Positions 36,818 to 46,191 of a DNA stretch of 64,000 nucleotides are shown one piece after another. The notes below the pieces were generated by a model. It made no database searches. It was not told the origin of the DNA and saw only the letters and a list, made by a program, of their open reading frames with translations. The DNA comes from an uncultured Planctomycetaceae bacterium (GTDB taxonomy: Bacteria; Planctomycetota; Planctomycetia; Planctomycetales; Planctomycetaceae), in contig CAIOTJ010000033.1 in assembly GCA_903861195.1 (NCBI GenBank), positions 1-64,000 on the forward strand, read 5' to 3'. A program made the position numbers and the translations under genes. The first letter of the stretch is position 1; every line of letters begins with the position of its first letter.

Positions 36818-37663
36818 ATGTCGCAACAACCCGCCACCCCAGACCAAGCCAAAGTGGCCAAGCTGCAACTGCGCAATCCTCTGTTGGCTGGGATCTTGGC
36901 ATTTCTTGTTCCCGGTCTGGGTCACTTGTACCAGAGGCGGATGTTCAAGGCGGTTTTGTATGCCGTTTGCATCCTCGCGACATTCTTCACGGGGCTGAAA
37001 ATTGGACATGGTCAGGTTGTCTACTTTCAGTGGTCGGCCCCCGAAAGCCGGACATTTGCCTATTTGTGCCAGTTCTGGGTCGGACTGCCAGCGTTGCCCG
37101 CGCTGGCACAGGCCAAGCTGCGGTCAAACCAGGTGTTTGACGAGGGGTACCTGACCTCTGCGCTGGATGTGGACTGTGTGGGAACGCTGGACGGAGTCGA
37201 TGGTCTGGTGCAGGGGAGGTTGACAGTCGAGGCCGACTCTGGCGGAGGAGGGCGTTTTGCTGTTGCGAAGTTTCGGGGAACTGCGATCCAGGGGGGGAGC
37301 GAGAAGCGAATTGAAGGAACCCTGACGAACTGTACTTTCGACCCACAGGTGGGGCCCAGTCCGCGCCGGGGTGTCTTGGGCTATTTCGAGTCCGGAGGGG
37401 GGCCGCAGGGGAGGTTTCAGGGAACGTTTGCCCGACCGATCTGGGATTGGTACGGGGCACCCCTGTTTGATGTGGACTCATCGCGGGCGAATTCGCTGGA
37501 TCGGGCGCATCGTGAGCTTGGTTCGCGTTTTGAGCTCGGGGTGGTGTATACGATGATTGCCGGTTTGTTGAACCTCTTGGCAATTTTCGACGCGGTCTAC
37601 GGACCGGCTTATGGCGACGATGAGTCGATCAGCAAGGGGACGGAGGCGGAGGGCACTTCTTAG
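36818..37663 (+). CDS. DUF6677-type membrane protein
   Basis: 281 residues. LRNPLLAGILAFLVPGLGHLYQRRMFKAVLYAVCILATFFTGL is a two-helix hairpin with the P-G-L-G-H-x-Y-Q motif found in DUF6677 proteins of planctomycetes. A middle soluble, glycine-rich region (about 118-225) and two more hydrophobic segments follow. I know no established function; the motif resembles TM2-like domains. A GTG at 36797 is an alternative start. Followed by a small membrane protein and selA on the same strand. Confidence 0.7.
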   Translation: MSQQPATPDQAKVAKLQLRNPLLAGILAFLVPGLGHLYQRRMFKAVLYAVCILATFFTGLKIGHGQVVYFQWSAPESRTFAYLCQFWVGLPALPALAQAKLRSNQVFDEGYLTSALDVDCVGTLDGVDGLVQGRLTVEADSGGGGRFAVAKFRGTAIQGGSEKRIEGTLTNCTFDPQVGPSPRRGVLGYFESGGGPQGRFQGTFARPIWDWYGAPLFDVDSSRANSLDRAHRELGSRFELGVVYTMIAGLLNLLAIFDAVYGPAYGDDESISKGTEAEGTS

Positions 37664-37756
37664 GCCTCGGTCGGACCGGCTGTTGGGGGGAGCGGACCGG
37701 GTGAAAGTGAGTCGCGTTTTTCTGTTGGGAAAGAGTGCTTTTCGGATGGTTGGTCC

Positions 37757-37978
37757 ATGGGTGCGATAATGTGGATTGTGGGATTGGACGGTGTGGGAGG
37801 CTTGGCTCGTGGTTGGTACGCCATTCCTTTGATTTTGGCGATCAGCCTGGTCTACAGTGCGAGTCGTCACGAGAACACGTCGCTCATCCTGGTTCGGGCG
37901 GCTCGCTTGGTATTGACGATCGGCGGGTTCATGTTGGCCGTCTTGGCCGTTTTGCTGATCCTCTCGCGGGGTGGCTGA
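37757..37978 (+). CDS. Small two-helix membrane protein, unknown
   Basis: 73 residues with two hydrophobic segments (about 20-36 and 46-69) separated by YSASRHENTSLILVRAARL. No family recognised. The ATG and codon use look real and it stands between the DUF6677-type gene and selA; it ends 31 bases before selA. Confidence 0.6.
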   Translation: MGAIMWIVGLDGVGGLARGWYAIPLILAISLVYSASRHENTSLILVRAARLVLTIGGFMLAVLAVLLILSRGG

Positions 37979-38009
37979 GTGGCTCTGTGTTGGGCCAGGA
38001 CCGAACTTC

Positions 38010-39491
38010 ATGAGTGCTGACACACTCTGCGATGCTCGATGGCTTCCCTCCGTGGGGGCTATTCTGCGACATCCTGATGCGCAGGATTGCAGCGCGCTTT
38101 GGGGGACTGATCTGGTCTGCTCGGAGATCCGGGCGATTCTCGCTGAACTGCGTTCGCAATTGCTGCAGCGTCAATCCGGCAAAACTCCTGAATCCCTGCG
38201 GGAGGAGTTGCTGGCCGAGGTATTGAACCGACTGCGTGTCTCACTTCGGAGTCGTGAGCAGTCGGAATTGGGATCCGTACTGAACGCCACCGGTGTTCTG
38301 CTACACACTTCGCTGGGGCGGGCCCCTTTGTCTGTTCGGGCCAGGGAGAGGATTTCAGAGTGTTCCCAAAACTGCAGCCTGGAGATCGATCTTGGAAGCG
38401 GCGGCCGATTGACACGGGGACACCAGGTCGAAACCACTCTACGACAGCTGACTGGTGCTGAGGCAACCTTGGTTGTCAACAACAATGCGGCGGCGACCGT
38501 TCTGGTTCTGGCCACCTTGGCGACCGGGCGTGAGGTGCTCATTTCGCGCGGAGAATTGGTGGAGATCGGAGGAAGTTTTCGGCTCCCTGACATTTTCAGT
38601 GCCAGCGGCACCATCCTTCGCGAAGTGGGTACAACCAATCGCACCCGAATCGGGGATTATGAACGAGCAGTGGGGCCGTCAACCGCCTGCCTGATGCGGG
38701 TTCATCCTTCCAACTTTCGCATCCGCGGCTTCGTGGAAAGTGCAACACTGGAAGAGTTGGTGGCCCTTGGACGACGCCACGGAATCCCGGTGATTGATGA
38801 CATCGGCAGCGGTTCTCTCGTGGAGACAACGCGCTGGGGCCTGGAGCGGGAACCAACCTTTCAGGCGGGTGTTGCGTGCGGAGCCGACCTCATCTTGGGG
38901 AGTGGGGACAAACTCCTGGGAGGTCCCCAGTGTGGTCTTATTGTCGGTCGAGCGGATTTGATCTCCCGAATGGCCAACCATCCGCTCGCCCGGGCATTCC
39001 GCATCGACAAATTGACTCTCTCCGCCCTGCAGGGGACTCTCGAGTCGTATCGTCTTGGAACGCAATTGCAGGAAATTCCCATCCTGCAGGCCCTGGAGCA
39101 GACGGTCGAGCATTTGGAACAGCGGGCGCGGGCTGTGATGGCCCAATGGGCGCAGTCGTTTGAAGTGCATGAGGTTTCCGGCGACGAACTGATCTCCGGA
39201 GATTGGCGGGTGTCGGTCCAGAAGTCCGTGGCGTCTGTGGGAGGAGGGACTCTGGCGGATTCTGAAATCCCATCGTGGTCTTTGAACATCAGGCATCGCC
39301 AGCTTTCCTGTGAAGCACTGGCGGGGTTGCTGCGCGCGGGAAGGCCACGCGTGTTTGGACGCGTGCATCGGGACACCATCTGGCTTGACATGCGCAGTCT
39401 GTCCCCCGCCGACGATCAACGGCTGCTTTTGGCGTTGCGGCGACTTGGGGGAGTGAATGGGGGATCCGACCCCCGGATCACAGAGTTGTAG
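38010..39491 (+). CDS. selA: L-seryl-tRNA(Sec) selenium transferase SelA
   Basis: A 493-residue PLP enzyme that converts Ser-tRNA(Sec) to selenocysteinyl-tRNA(Sec) using selenophosphate. Recognised by LGSVLNATGVLLHTSLGRAPLS, the SGGRLTRG... segment, VVNNNAAATVLVLATLA, RGELVEIGGSFRLPDI, TNRT, VIDDIGSGSLVET and SGDKLLGGPQCG, where Lys301 binds PLP. The N-terminal domain (about 1-80) that binds tRNA is present. The ATG at 38010 begins MSADTLCDARWLPSV, the usual start region. selD follows 2 bases after the stop. Confidence 0.95.
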   Translation: MSADTLCDARWLPSVGAILRHPDAQDCSALWGTDLVCSEIRAILAELRSQLLQRQSGKTPESLREELLAEVLNRLRVSLRSREQSELGSVLNATGVLLHTSLGRAPLSVRARERISECSQNCSLEIDLGSGGRLTRGHQVETTLRQLTGAEATLVVNNNAAATVLVLATLATGREVLISRGELVEIGGSFRLPDIFSASGTILREVGTTNRTRIGDYERAVGPSTACLMRVHPSNFRIRGFVESATLEELVALGRRHGIPVIDDIGSGSLVETTRWGLEREPTFQAGVACGADLILGSGDKLLGGPQCGLIVGRADLISRMANHPLARAFRIDKLTLSALQGTLESYRLGTQLQEIPILQALEQTVEHLEQRARAVMAQWAQSFEVHEVSGDELISGDWRVSVQKSVASVGGGTLADSEIPSWSLNIRHRQLSCEALAGLLRAGRPRVFGRVHRDTIWLDMRSLSPADDQRLLLALRRLGGVNGGSDPRITEL

Positions 39492-39493
39492 CC

Positions 39494-41779
39494 ATGCACG
39501 CTCCGTTGAATTCTCTCCCGGAGAAGGACCTTGTCCTGATTGGGGGAGGCTACGCGCACCTCCACGTCCTCAGGGAGTGGCGCACCAACCCTCTCCCCGG
39601 CGTGCGACTGACAGTCATCTCCCCTGATCGAGAACTCGTCTACAGTGGAATGCTGCCCGGCGTCATGGCAGGGCTGTATTCCCTCTTCGACGCGACTCTC
39701 GATCTACAGCAACTTTGTACGGCAAGTGGCACTCGCCTGATTGCTGCGGCGGCGAATGGACTGAATCCCGCAGGGCGGGTCATCTCACTGGTCGATCGCC
39801 CGCCAATTCCATTTGATCTGGTTTCCATCGCGGTCGGGTCCATCCCCCAAGTTGCAGATGGTGAGACGCGATCCGGATTGATCTCACTCAAGCCACTCAG
39901 GGACTTCCCCCAAAGGTGGGAGCAGGCTGTTCGCAGGCTGCGCCCCAAACCGTTGGAAAGCATCGACGTCTCTGGATCAGCGCCCCTGAAGGTAGTCATG
40001 GTGGGGGGCGGTGCGGCGGGATGTGAGATGACGTTGGCGCTCGATCGCTGGTTGAACCTCCACAAGGTCAATGCGGAGATCCGGCTCGTGGAATCGGGGC
40101 CCGAAATCCTCGGTGGCGGAACTCTGCGCACAATCCAAAGGATGCGGCACGAGTTGCACCGTCGCGGTATTCAGGTTGAGACATCTCTGAAAATTCTGGG
40201 CGTCCGCACCTCGGGAGGTGAGGACCCGATGGAATTGCAACCGCTGTGGTTGGAGGTCAGTCGCGGAGCCGACTGGCCCGCCGACCTGGTCGTCTGGGCC
40301 ACCAGTGGTGGTCCCCCGCCACTCCTTTCGCGCCTTGGGCTGCCGCTGGATGAACAGGGGTTTCTGATGGTGGATCCCACTCTTCAGTCGGTTTCGGGCC
40401 TACCCGTGTTTGCCGCTGGCGATGCGGCGGCCCTCCGGGGAGTCCCCCTGCCCAAAGCAGGGGTTCATGCGGTCCGGCAGGGGGCTCTGCTGTGGGGCAA
40501 TGTGCGACGGTACTTTCGGGGCGAGCCACTCCAGCCGTACCGGGCCGGAGGCTTCCTTTCATTGATTTCCCTCGGAGACGGCCGTGCGCTGGGGAATTTT
40601 CGCGGCTGGTCTTTCGAAGGAGGGTGGGTCTGGCGTTGGAAGGACCGGATCGATCGACGGTTCCTCGAGATGAATCGCCCAGCGGGGATGAATTTGATCG
40701 GGTCGGAACGCCGGGGAACTGGTGTCATCGAGGATCCGCAGGATTCCATGCGGTGTACGGGCTGTGGCAGCAAGGTGCCTGCCGAGGTGTTGTCTGACGC
40801 GTTGAAGCGGCTGGCCTGTCCTTCACAGGATGGCACCTTGGGGACCCGCATCACGCCCGATGATGCCGTTGTCATTGATCGGCAACGTCTCCCCGTCGAT
40901 GTATTTTCCGTCGACTTTTTTCCGGCCTTTCTCGATGACCCCTATCTATTCGGTCGGATTGCCGTGTTGCATGCGCTGAGTGATCTCTGGGCGATGGGAG
41001 CACGCCCCGTCGGCGCCCAAGCCCTCGTGACTTTGCCGCCCGGATCCGTGCGGCAACAGGGCGAAATGTTGTTCCAGCTTCTGGCGGGTGGTTTGCGTGA
41101 GTTGCAGGGGGTGGATGCCGAACTGTGGGGGGGGCATACGACGGAAGGGGCAGAACTGCAGGCTGGGTTCAGTGTCGCCGGTTGCCTCGATGGTCAACCA
41201 CCACTCAGGAAATCAGCACTGCTTCCGGGTGACTTCCTGATTCTGACCAAGCCCTTGGGTGTCGGGGTGGTTCTGGCCGCCTTGCGGATGGGAAGGGGAG
41301 CGTCGCGATGTCAGGAAGAGGCGCTGCGATTCATGCTGCAGTCCAATGCTTCCGCAGCCTGGGTGGCACGGGAGGTCGGGTGCACGGCCGCGACAGATGT
41401 CACAGGATTTGGGCTGGCCGGGCACCTCCTGGAAATGCTCGAAGCCAGTCGGGTGTCGGCGCGTTTGTCGATCGGGGAGATTCCGAGAATTTCTGGTGCG
41501 GAATCCTTGTTGCGAGGCGGGGTAACAACTTCGCTGGGCCCCTCGAATCGACGAAGGGTGGAGTCGCGACTACGTTGCCAAGGCTCGTCAGCCGGTCCCG
41601 ATTTGGACTTGCTGTTTGATCCGCAGACTTCCGGAGGCCTGCTGCTGGGGGTGTCCGCGTCCCAGGTTGATCGGGCTCTGGAACTGCTTCGGAGTTCTGG
41701 AGCGCCTGATTCGTGCGTGGTGGGCAAGGTGGAAGCCTGCGCTGGTCCGGATTCGGACATCGCATTGATCGTGGAATGA
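39494..41779 (+). CDS. selD: NADH dehydrogenase-like/selenide water dikinase (SelD) fusion
   Basis: 761 residues. Residues 1-395 form an FAD/NAD(P)-binding pyridine nucleotide-disulfide oxidoreductase (DLVLIGGGYAHLHVLREW; MVGGGAAGCEMTLAL; PVFAAGDAAAL). Residues from about 415 are SelD, which makes selenophosphate from selenide and ATP. The SelD start reads MRCTGCGSKVP: Cys424 and Lys427 occupy the catalytic positions, while Ser426 stands where E. coli has a second Cys. Later LHALSDLWAMGARPVGA, DVTGFGLAGHLLEM and FDPQTSGGLLLGV are SelD signatures. Such fusions are known; the oxidoreductase half may supply reduced selenium. Coupled to selA. Confidence 0.93.
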   Translation: MHAPLNSLPEKDLVLIGGGYAHLHVLREWRTNPLPGVRLTVISPDRELVYSGMLPGVMAGLYSLFDATLDLQQLCTASGTRLIAAAANGLNPAGRVISLVDRPPIPFDLVSIAVGSIPQVADGETRSGLISLKPLRDFPQRWEQAVRRLRPKPLESIDVSGSAPLKVVMVGGGAAGCEMTLALDRWLNLHKVNAEIRLVESGPEILGGGTLRTIQRMRHELHRRGIQVETSLKILGVRTSGGEDPMELQPLWLEVSRGADWPADLVVWATSGGPPPLLSRLGLPLDEQGFLMVDPTLQSVSGLPVFAAGDAAALRGVPLPKAGVHAVRQGALLWGNVRRYFRGEPLQPYRAGGFLSLISLGDGRALGNFRGWSFEGGWVWRWKDRIDRRFLEMNRPAGMNLIGSERRGTGVIEDPQDSMRCTGCGSKVPAEVLSDALKRLACPSQDGTLGTRITPDDAVVIDRQRLPVDVFSVDFFPAFLDDPYLFGRIAVLHALSDLWAMGARPVGAQALVTLPPGSVRQQGEMLFQLLAGGLRELQGVDAELWGGHTTEGAELQAGFSVAGCLDGQPPLRKSALLPGDFLILTKPLGVGVVLAALRMGRGASRCQEEALRFMLQSNASAAWVAREVGCTAATDVTGFGLAGHLLEMLEASRVSARLSIGEIPRISGAESLLRGGVTTSLGPSNRRRVESRLRCQGSSAGPDLDLLFDPQTSGGLLLGVSASQVDRALELLRSSGAPDSCVVGKVEACAGPDSDIALIVE

Positions 41780-41835
41780 ATCCTGGGCGCGGAGCCGCGT
41801 TTCAAGAACAGGACATCGGAATTTGTCCTGACTGC

Positions 41836-41853
41836 AACTGCATCCCCGCAGTT
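41836..41853. terminator. Small hairpin between convergent selD and isomerase genes
   Basis: AACTGC and GCAGTT arms with a 6-base loop, overlapping the last codon of the minus-strand gene. No T-run follows on either strand; a weak candidate only. Confidence 0.25.
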
Positions 41854-42595
41854 AGAGCAGGCTTTCCAGCAACAGCCGAACCTTGCGCAGTTCCACTCCC
41901 CTTCCCGAAACATCCATCAGTTCGGGCATGATTTCCACACTGAGTGTCCGTGTGAAATTGACACGTTCGAGTTGGCTGATGAGGCGGGCGTAGTCGATTT
42001 CTCCCAGTCCGACAGGGACCTGGAGTTGTTCCCGGGTGGAATCGCGAAGATGGACGTGAAACACGTAGGGAAACACAGGATCCACATTGGTCGAATGATG
42101 AGGACCACAGAGAAAACAACTGGGATCCAGCGTGATTCCCAATCCTGGTGCGGCCTGACAAAGTTCCACCGCTGTGCGGGGGTCTTCGGAAAGATGACCA
42201 ATGCGTGTCTTGAAAGAGACCACGATCCCATCGGCGATGCCAATCCGGGTCAATTCTCGCAGGCGATCAACTTCCGAGTTGAAAGGCGTCCCGAGAGCGG
42301 CCGAGGGAACCGTCACGTGGGGCACCCGCAGCTGCTTGGCGGTGCGAGTGATGGTGCGAAAATCGGAGAGGGGAATATCGTCTTCAAAACAGAACGACAC
42401 CGGCGTCAGCCGGGTCATTTCCCGGTATCTGACTGCAAATCGATCTGGTTCACTTAAAAGTTCAGATGGCTTCAGATGTTCACTGCCTTCACTGAACCAC
42501 AATTCGACTTTGTCGTATCCCATATCGTCGATATGGAAACAGGCTTGGTGAATGGGCACATCAGAAAAACAGCGAGTCGAGGCGGCGACCAGCAT
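41852..42595 (-). CDS. Sugar phosphate isomerase/epimerase-like TIM-barrel protein
   Basis: 247 residues of the AP-endonuclease-2/xylose-isomerase-like TIM barrel. It starts MLVAASTRCFSDVPIHQA with VELWFSEGSEH; then VPHVTVPSAALGTPF, LGITLDPSCFLCG, FHVHLRDSTREQLQVPVGLGEIDYARLISQL and TLSVEIMPEL. Metal ligands at the Glu, Asp, His and final Glu of these strands are conserved in layout. Substrate unknown; the family includes many sugar and inosose enzymes. It is slightly short. The gene is alone on this strand. Confidence 0.8.
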   Translation of the reverse strand: MLVAASTRCFSDVPIHQACFHIDDMGYDKVELWFSEGSEHLKPSELLSEPDRFAVRYREMTRLTPVSFCFEDDIPLSDFRTITRTAKQLRVPHVTVPSAALGTPFNSEVDRLRELTRIGIADGIVVSFKTRIGHLSEDPRTAVELCQAAPGLGITLDPSCFLCGPHHSTNVDPVFPYVFHVHLRDSTREQLQVPVGLGEIDYARLISQLERVNFTRTLSVEIMPELMDVSGRGVELRKVRLLLESLL

Positions 42596-42979
42596 TCCAT
42601 TGCTCTCCGAAAGTCCGTTGGGTAGGGCTCAACCGATCACCCGATGCTCCCCAGAATGGACTCCCGGCGACTGTTCGCGGCGATCAATTCCGGGATTGGT
42701 AGGGTCATCTCAAGTGGTTTTTTGGAATGGACTTGCGTCGATTCCCAAGATGGGCTTCCGAGCCCTGTGACTGATCTTGGCAATTTAATCCGGTTGGGAT
42801 GAATCTGCAAGGCGAATGAATCGAGTCTATGGAAGAGGTTGTGACCGGCATAGGGATTTTGAACGTAAGGCAGCCTTCACCGCCGATACCTCACCTTGTC
42901 TGGAGGTCTTCTACAAGCCCGCACGGATGAGGCTCAGGCTCCAGTACTTTCTGGTCTGCATTCAGGGGAGATCCTGTCC
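42596..42979. other. Divergent intergenic region
   Basis: 384 bases between the isomerase start and the lipoprotein start. GGGGAG at 42965-42970 is the lipoprotein ribosome site. I found no convincing promoter or inverted repeat. Confidence 0.5.
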
Positions 42980-43333
42980 ATGCGTTCCAATTGGCTGTTT
43001 CTTTCGGCCGCCGCAATGTTGCTGACATGCGGTGTGGGTTGCAGTTCGTCGCAGGTGGTACGCGGTCAGGCCCCTGCTGACGGTGTGGTGGCTGACGATT
43101 ATTGCGAGGCGGATTGTGACTGCGACGAGTGCAGCCGCAAAGACCTGCGGCGCGCTCGACGACAGGCCCGCCGCGACGCCCGGCAGGCCAACGGCCATCA
43201 CTGCGTTCCCTACTCCATTCCGCATGATCTTTCGTACCCTGCGCAGGGAGACATGCCTGGGATCGTGCAGTATCCTTATTACACGGTGAAAGGTCCCGAT
43301 TGCTTCTTCTATGATAGCGATGGGAAACGCTAA
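42980..43333 (+). CDS. Small Cys-rich lipoprotein, planctomycete type
   Basis: 117 residues. The signal (MRSNWLFLSAAAMLLTCGVGC) ends in a lipobox-like L-T-C-G-V-G-C. A Cys/Asp cluster (YCEADCDCDECSRKD) precedes an Arg-rich helix (LRRARRQARRDARQ) and a tail with YPYYTVKGPDCFFYD, a Y-Y-T-x-K-G-P-D-x-F motif I associate with small planctomycete surface proteins of unknown role. The cluster could bind metal or form disulfides. Good ribosome site 9 bases upstream. Confidence 0.7.
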   Translation: MRSNWLFLSAAAMLLTCGVGCSSSQVVRGQAPADGVVADDYCEADCDCDECSRKDLRRARRQARRDARQANGHHCVPYSIPHDLSYPAQGDMPGIVQYPYYTVKGPDCFFYDSDGKR

Positions 43334-43509
43334 AACCTGACGCCCCGGGGTTAGACACTCTGGGTTGTGAGCAGACAGCGGCAGACTTGATTGTCCCGAT
43401 CCCTGCGATCGGGGAATGAGTCCAGACATCCTGCGGTTGGCACTCGCCTCCGTGGGATGTCTGCCTTTCGTCCGCCGATCATCGCAACCTCGAGTGGTAA
43501 TCACGGTCC

Positions 43510-44937
43510 ATGAGCGCTCCGTCGACCTTGCGGTTCTCATTCCCGAGGTTGCTCGCCTCGATCGCGTTGGCGGCAGTCGTCATTCGAGGCAGTGCCGCCT
43601 GGAGTGCCCGTGGACTCTGGGAGAAGGATCGCGATCTGTACCTCTCCATTGCCCGCCAGATTCTTGCAGGGCAAGGCTTCAGTCGCCCGCTGGTTTGGGT
43701 GAAATCCGCGGTCGTGCCTAGGGAGGGAGCATTAGAGGTCGTTGAGTGGCGGTTGGTTCCCGAACCCGGAGCCGTCCCCGTTTGCCGTGTTTTGGCCCCC
43801 GCCGGAGGTTGGAGCCCCGATGCCAGCAATCCAGTCCAGCCTACAGCGTACCGCCCCCCACTGTATCCCTGCCTGGTCGCCCTGATGATGTGGCTCTGTG
43901 GCGGTGTCTGGGGGGTGATTCTGTGTCAGGTCGTCATTGGGTTTTTCACCGTGGTCCTGGTTGGGCTGGCCGCAAAACGCCTTGGACTTGGTGAATTCAG
44001 TCTTTTGGCGGGGCTCATCGTCGCAGTGGACCCCTTGCTGGTAAGCTATGCGCCCCAGGTAATGACCGAGACCACCGCTGCAGGGTTGGTTGGGTTCCTC
44101 CTCTGGTCGACGTCCCTGAGTCGGGAGCCTTGGAGGCCTCTGGCAGGAGGGATCAGCTTGGGGCTCTGTGCCCTCTGTCGGCCCACATTTTTGGCTGCGG
44201 GGCTGGTGTGGGGGTTGCTGTGGCGGCTTTCGGCCCCCAGAGTGGACCGCAGTTCGGCCAGCAGGCCGTTGCTGATCATTCCGTGTGCCATGTTTCTGAT
44301 GGTCGCCCCCTGGGCGATCCGGAATCTGAAGGTCTTGGGAGACTGGATTCCGGCCACAACCCATGGCGGTTATACCCTTCGTCTCGCCCACAATCCCCTC
44401 TACGATGCCTGGTTGTCCGGCGATCGTCTGGTCCCCTATGACGGCGACAAATTCGCCCGTTACGCGGCACCTCAACTCGGAATCGACGAATTGGAGCACA
44501 TCGAGCGTGAGGTCGACCGGGCCCATGCCAATGCCGCCTGGAACCACATCTGGGGACATCCTTGGGAGACCTGGAATTCGGCCTGCAGTCTGTGGAAACG
44601 ATTTTGGGGACCCGTTCCCGAATCGCAAAGCAACGCTCCAATCTGGCTGCGTTTGGGGCTCACGATCCATTGGCTGCTGGTCGGAATGTCGGCGATGGCA
44701 GGTTTGTGGCGTCTGTCTGGTGAGTCACGGTCCAGTATGTTCAGTCTCTGTGTCGCATTGCTCGTAAGCTTCACCGCGGCCCATACTTTGTATTGGGCAG
44801 ACGCCCGTATGCGGGCACCTTTGGTTCCCGTGTTGGCGCTGTTGTCGGCCAATGGCTGTCGATGGCTGGTCGGGCGGATGCGATTGTGCCGAATCAACGA
44901 ACAACAGCCGCCGGCCGGAGAATTCCCCCAGAATTAA
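43510..44937 (+). CDS. GT39-type glycosyltransferase (ArnT/PMT-like)
   Basis: 475 residues, about ten membrane segments. The first loop has KDRDLYLSIARQILAGQGFSRPL, the place of the Asp-based motif of GT-C enzymes; YRPPLYPCLVALMMW and MTETTAAGLVGFLLWS (the second acidic loop) are typical of the ArnT/PMT group. The soluble C-terminal loop contains PWEYDAWLSGD-like NPLYDAWLSGDRLVPYD. It would transfer a sugar from a polyprenyl-phosphate donor at the periplasmic face. The acceptor is unknown. Confidence 0.8.
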   Translation: MSAPSTLRFSFPRLLASIALAAVVIRGSAAWSARGLWEKDRDLYLSIARQILAGQGFSRPLVWVKSAVVPREGALEVVEWRLVPEPGAVPVCRVLAPAGGWSPDASNPVQPTAYRPPLYPCLVALMMWLCGGVWGVILCQVVIGFFTVVLVGLAAKRLGLGEFSLLAGLIVAVDPLLVSYAPQVMTETTAAGLVGFLLWSTSLSREPWRPLAGGISLGLCALCRPTFLAAGLVWGLLWRLSAPRVDRSSASRPLLIIPCAMFLMVAPWAIRNLKVLGDWIPATTHGGYTLRLAHNPLYDAWLSGDRLVPYDGDKFARYAAPQLGIDELEHIEREVDRAHANAAWNHIWGHPWETWNSACSLWKRFWGPVPESQSNAPIWLRLGLTIHWLLVGMSAMAGLWRLSGESRSSMFSLCVALLVSFTAAHTLYWADARMRAPLVPVLALLSANGCRWLVGRMRLCRINEQQPPAGEFPQN

Positions 44938-44994
44938 GTGCTGACCCTGGAATTCGGGCAGGCATTGAGACGGTCTCCACCACTCGCCGGCAAT

Positions 44995-46191
44995 TCAGAT
45001 CGCCGTGAAGTCGCAGAGGAATTCCACCTCCGCACATTGCGGATGGCTGGTCTTGATCCAGATTTTCGCCGCGTCGAGTCCCTTGCGCACTCGGGGAGAA
45101 CTTCCGGGAGCGAATCGGATATCGAGGTCAAACTTCAAACCTTTGCCCCGAAATGAATCATCACGGCGATGCGAGAAATGGAGGTCCGGATCGCTGCTCC
45201 GGATTTCCAGCAAATGCAGGTCGGGAACTGAATCGTCTTCGCAGAAGAGCAGCAGTTTGACCGCTGTTCCCGACTGGGCGGGAAAAGTCCCCAACGAGAG
45301 TGTGTTTTGGTCGGCATACCAACCTTTCCCAAGGAATCGAAATGGACCACGCCGGGTTCCCGTCAAATACAGGATAATTTCCTGCCCCGGAAGATTCGGG
45401 GCCAGCGTCTGACCCCTGAGAGGTGGGATGTTCGTGACCACTCGGATTGGATATCGAAAGGAGCCTCGAGGCATTTCCGGCCGAAGACTGATGATCAACC
45501 GGTTGCCCGGGCGTTCCCCCTGGGGAGTCTCGGCATTGACACGAGCGACGCGTTCGACCCGGACATCGATCGGCGCTTCACCAGAATCAATCGATTCGAT
45601 TGAGAAGTCTTCTCTCAGGGGGCTCATGATTGATCCGACGAATTCCGTCGGTCGGTTCTCCAAAACCTCAGGAATGTCCCAGTCTTCCTGGGGACTTTTC
45701 AAGATCGCCTGAAGTGCCGAGCCCAGAATGGCCAGTCGAATTTCCGGCTGTTTGGGATCGTTGGAGTTGATGACGACGAACTTCTCAAAGGATTCAGATC
45801 CCGGACGGGGACGCCAGTTGATCTTGATCTCTGCCGACTCACCGACAGGGATTGGGGCAAGCGGAAAGTCAACAAACTCACAATCACAGACCGCCTTGCC
45901 GGGGACCAGCATCAATGGGGCGTCTCCCCGATTTTGGATCTGCGTGCTGACGGTCGCTTCCTCTCCTTCGAAGAGTTGCCCAAACCGGAATTCCGCTTTG
46001 TCAACAACCGCCCGCGGCCAGGGGCCTGTCTCCGAGGGAGCGACCTTGACCGTAGGTTGTCTCAGGAATTGGTCTTCAACATCTGGAAAGATCGGCTCTC
46101 CGCGAAACCAGGCAACCAGTGGGAACAGGGCGAGAATGAGGACGAAAAGTCCAGAGACTGCCAACCACTTTCGAATCGATTCGGAACTCAT
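44995..46191 (-). CDS. DUF1573 protein (copy 1)
   Basis: 398 residues. One N-terminal membrane helix (about 11-29), then a periplasmic part with the DUF1573 unit: VDKAEFRFGQLFEGEEATVSTQIQNRGDAPLML, a C-x-C motif (AVCDCE), SFEKFVVINSNDPKQPEI, and further Ig-like beta domains to the end. The fold is Ig-like and often linked to surface assembly; the role is unknown. ATG 46191 is one base from the cytochrome stop (TGATG), so it is translationally coupled to it. Related to the copies at 47915 and 49500. Confidence 0.85.
   Translation of the reverse strand: MSSESIRKWLAVSGLFVLILALFPLVAWFRGEPIFPDVEDQFLRQPTVKVAPSETGPWPRAVVDKAEFRFGQLFEGEEATVSTQIQNRGDAPLMLVPGKAVCDCEFVDFPLAPIPVGESAEIKINWRPRPGSESFEKFVVINSNDPKQPEIRLAILGSALQAILKSPQEDWDIPEVLENRPTEFVGSIMSPLREDFSIESIDSGEAPIDVRVERVARVNAETPQGERPGNRLIISLRPEMPRGSFRYPIRVVTNIPPLRGQTLAPNLPGQEIILYLTGTRRGPFRFLGKGWYADQNTLSLGTFPAQSGTAVKLLLFCEDDSVPDLHLLEIRSSDPDLHFSHRRDDSFRGKGLKFDLDIRFAPGSSPRVRKGLDAAKIWIKTSHPQCAEVEFLCDFTAI

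Noticed and set aside
37971-41779. tRNA-Sec (selC) near selA/selD
   Set aside because: I looked for an anticodon TCA stem and long extra arm around both genes and found none.
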